Origin: Alphaproteobacteria bacterium
GTDB lineage: Bacteria > Pseudomonadota > Alphaproteobacteria > CACIAM-22H2
Length of the DNA: 6,254 nt
Assembly: GCA_016869915.1 (NCBI GenBank)
Contig: VGDA01000222.1
Span: 1-6,254, forward strand
Direction of reading: 5' to 3'
Shown here: positions 4,756 to 6,254 of the stretch, piece by piece
Layout of the letters: each line of letters begins with the position of its first letter
How positions within the stretch are numbered: position 1 is the first letter of the stretch
Position numbers and translations under genes: made by a program
Notes under the pieces: generated by a model
Told to the model about the DNA's origin: nothing
What the model saw: the letters and a program-made list of their open reading frames with translations, nothing else
Database searches by the model: none

Positions 4756-5994
4756 TCACGCCCGGATGGCGGCCTCGAATAGCGCGAAGAAGTCGCGGCT
4801 CCATGCGCCGTCATTGCTGACTGCCGTGCGGACCATCGCGGTCCTGGAGGCCAGGTCGACCGCGAGCCTCTGCCCGAGATGCCCGTTCATGACCAGCCAC
4901 TGGCCGTCAGCGCGCGGGTGCCAGAAGAAGTTCCTGTGGCCCGTGTCCGGTCGCGCCACGCCGAATGCGACCTGCCGATCCTCCGGGCCCCAGTTCGCGC
5001 AGGAGTCGATGTAGGCGCTGCTGACGACCTGCCGGTCGCCAAGCCGTCCGCGCTGCGCGACAAGTCGTCCGAGCCGCCCCCAGTCGCGCAGGCGCGCCGC
5101 GAACCCCACGCAATTGTATTCCTTGCCACGGGAATCGCAGAGCCAGGTTGCATCTCCCTCGGCGCCGATCGGGCGCCAGAGGTGCTCCTCCGCGAACGCG
5201 GAGAGGCTGGTCCGGCTCGCCGCGCGAAGTACCATCCCGATCGTCAGCGGGCAGAGCTCGTTGTAGTTGAAGCGCGTTCTGGCCGGATCCCCTCGGTCGT
5301 TCCATCGGCGTACCACGAGCTCCAGATCGGTGCCCGTGGCCCTCGCGTTCGGCGTGCCGAGCAGTGCGGGCACGTCGATGCGCACGGGATCGCGCGCGTG
5401 ATCGACTTCCGCGCCGCTCGACATGTTGAGGAGGTGGCGAAGCCTCGTACCCCCGTGCAGCGTGCCCTCGAGGCCGGGAACGTAGTCGGCAGCCACGTCG
5501 TCGATGCTGCGCACCATGCCGAGGTCGAGGGCGATGCCAAGCAGGATGGACGTCACGCTCTTGGCCATGGACCAACTCGTGAACCGCGCCTCCGGCGTGC
5601 GCCCCAGGCCGTAGCCTTCGAAGAGGATCTCGCCATCGCGCTGCATCAGAAGCCCCGTGGCGGGCCATGACCGGAGATGGGCCTCCGCTGCGGCACGAAG
5701 CCCGGCGGTTCTCGCCCGTGCTTCGGCACCTGGCTGCGAGAAAGGAGATGGCTTGCCGGTCGCGCACAGGACCCCGTGGCGAAACATCGCCTCGAAGCCC
5801 ACGGAGAAGTTCCCGACGCGATATCCCGGATAGGCTTCCCATCGCGGTGGCAGGCCTGGGGGTCCCCAGCCCGAGGGATAGCCTAGCGTCGCGCCCCACT
5901 CGTCCGAGGCCGGACCTTGCGTCGTAACGCATCCAGGCAAGGTGGTGGCGGCCAGCGGGGTGGCTGCGGCCGAGAGGACGGCGCTTCGGTTCAT
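4756..5994 (-). CDS. Lipoprotein-type serine hydrolase, class C beta-lactamase / NylB-like fold
   Basis: A 412-residue protein when started at ATG 5994 (minus strand). Seen: a hydrophobic export signal ending in the lipobox-like LPGC (Cys22); the nucleophile motif Ser142-Met-Ala-Lys145 (SxxK) within FTSWSMAKSVTS; RFNYNE with Tyr244 as the likely second-motif Tyr; and GHLGQ (His372-Gly374) in the place of the KTG/HTG motif. Known: this fold includes class C beta-lactamases, DD-peptidases, esterases and 6-aminohexanoate-dimer hydrolase. The SxxK/Tyr/HxG arrangement resembles the NylB-like esterase/amidase branch more than true beta-lactamases, and the natural substrate cannot be told. Start choice: 5994 places a compact signal peptide directly at the N-terminus. 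ATG 6024 would add MAERRSLQIS and an RR pair that might be Tat-like. Neither has a strong ribosome binding site, and the open frame further upstream has no conserved look. Inferred location: periplasm or outer membrane, lipid-anchored. It lies 136 bases downstream of the amidohydrolase remnant on the same strand. Confidence 0.85.
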   Translation of the reverse strand: MNRSAVLSAAATPLAATTLPGCVTTQGPASDEWGATLGYPSGWGPPGLPPRWEAYPGYRVGNFSVGFEAMFRHGVLCATGKPSPFSQPGAEARARTAGLRAAAEAHLRSWPATGLLMQRDGEILFEGYGLGRTPEARFTSWSMAKSVTSILLGIALDLGMVRSIDDVAADYVPGLEGTLHGGTRLRHLLNMSSGAEVDHARDPVRIDVPALLGTPNARATGTDLELVVRRWNDRGDPARTRFNYNELCPLTIGMVLRAASRTSLSAFAEEHLWRPIGAEGDATWLCDSRGKEYNCVGFAARLRDWGRLGRLVAQRGRLGDRQVVSSAYIDSCANWGPEDRQVAFGVARPDTGHRNFFWHPRADGQWLVMNGHLGQRLAVDLASRTAMVRTAVSNDGAWSRDFFALFEAAIRA

Positions 5995-6130
5995 GGAGAT
6001 TTGAAGGGAACGACGCTCGGCCATGGAGCCTATCTCAATTGGTCCGCCAGCGAAGCTGCGGAAGTCCGCGCCGCGCACCACGCATGATGGTCGCCGACGC
6101 CTCGAACCGGGAAGCGGGGACTCATCCGTT

Positions 6131-6254
6131 TCAGCGCCGTTGCGCCATGCTCGGCCAGCCCGGCGTGGCGTCGAGGCGGTAGAGCTCGACCGCGTTGCGG
6201 CCGAGGATGCGCGCGCGCTCCGCGCCCGACAGCGCGGAGATGCATTCATGCAGC
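6131..6254 (-). CDS. Amidohydrolase-like protein, C-terminal end only
   Basis: The last 40 codons of a minus-strand gene that enters from the right edge, stopping at TGA (6131-6133 on the plus strand). Seen: LHECISALSGAERARILGRN followed by AVELYRLD, then a short tail. Known: a '...LS..ER..ILG.NA..LY.LD' ending is typical of TIM-barrel metal-dependent hydrolases of the amidohydrolase_2 (ACMSD-like) family. Metal ligands and substrate pocket lie outside the window, so the reaction cannot be given. It is upstream of, and co-directional with, the serine hydrolase, so the two could be co-transcribed; the 136-base gap leaves room for a separate promoter, but I see no clear one. Confidence 0.6.
   Translation of the reverse strand, partial: LHECISALSGAERARILGRNAVELYRLDATPGWPSMAQRR

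Noticed and set aside
3341..4804. A 487-codon minus-strand open frame opposite the stress protein and phasin
   Set aside because: Low-complexity Arg/Ala/Pro composition without motifs. The opposite strand has two recognisable genes with family-typical ends.
4879..5670. A 263-codon plus-strand open frame opposite the serine hydrolase
   Set aside because: The minus strand has SxxK, Tyr and HxG motifs in the right order and a lipobox; the plus-strand reading has none.
5995..6249. N-terminal extension of the serine hydrolase frame up to 6249
   Set aside because: It overlaps the amidohydrolase end in another frame and is Arg/Ser-rich. It would bury the signal peptide, so a start at 5994 (or 6024) is preferred.

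Overview
The window is very GC-rich bacterial DNA, with strong G/C preference at third codon positions. The protein types suggest an alphaproteobacterium, most likely Rhodospirillales/Acetobacteraceae-like. They are an Xsc-type thiamine-diphosphate enzyme, a PhaC of the type found in that group, a tandem universal stress protein and a phasin. This placement rests on remembered family resemblance, not on a search.

Layout, left to right. (1) 1-316, plus strand: 3' end of a sulfoacetaldehyde acetyltransferase-like (Xsc) gene, followed by a strong hairpin at 356-388 that looks like an intrinsic terminator. (2) 404-2162, plus: a poly(hydroxyalkanoate) synthase (phaC) that is clearly broken. It has a frame change near the N-terminus, two in-frame stops (TAG 775-777, TGA 1024-1026), Arg in place of the catalytic Cys, and a frame-shifting deletion of about 50 bp near 1830. 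(3) 2237-3229, plus: a zinc-independent MDR/quinone oxidoreductase-like enzyme, intact but with Glu in the nucleotide-binding glycine motif. (4) about 3316-4170, plus: a tandem-domain universal stress protein with an intact body but no ordinary start codon. (5) 4274-4717, plus: an intact phasin, preceded by a perfect FNR/FixK-type palindrome at 4182-4195. (6) 4756-5994, minus: an intact lipoprotein-type serine hydrolase of the class C beta-lactamase/NylB-like fold. (7) 6131-6254, minus: C-terminal end of an amidohydrolase-like protein running off the window.

How the genes relate. The plus-strand genes form a PHA/stress/redox cluster: granule polymer synthase, granule-coat phasin, stress protein and an NAD(P)H-dependent oxidoreductase. 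The FNR/FixK-like box fits induction under low oxygen. Xsc would supply acetyl phosphate and hence acetyl-CoA, which could feed such a pathway. The synthase is dead as read, the stress-protein start is lost or non-canonical, and a box upstream of the oxidoreductase looks degenerate, so the cluster appears to be decaying or the assembly is error-prone here. The minus-strand pair is a separate, convergent unit.

I found no tRNA, rRNA, CRISPR array, insertion sequence or origin, and no clear sign of a new defence or mobile system. No gene-free stretch exceeds 300 bases. The most notable content is the multi-lesion phaC pseudogene inside an otherwise largely open PHA-type cluster, with its likely oxygen-responsive promoter element.
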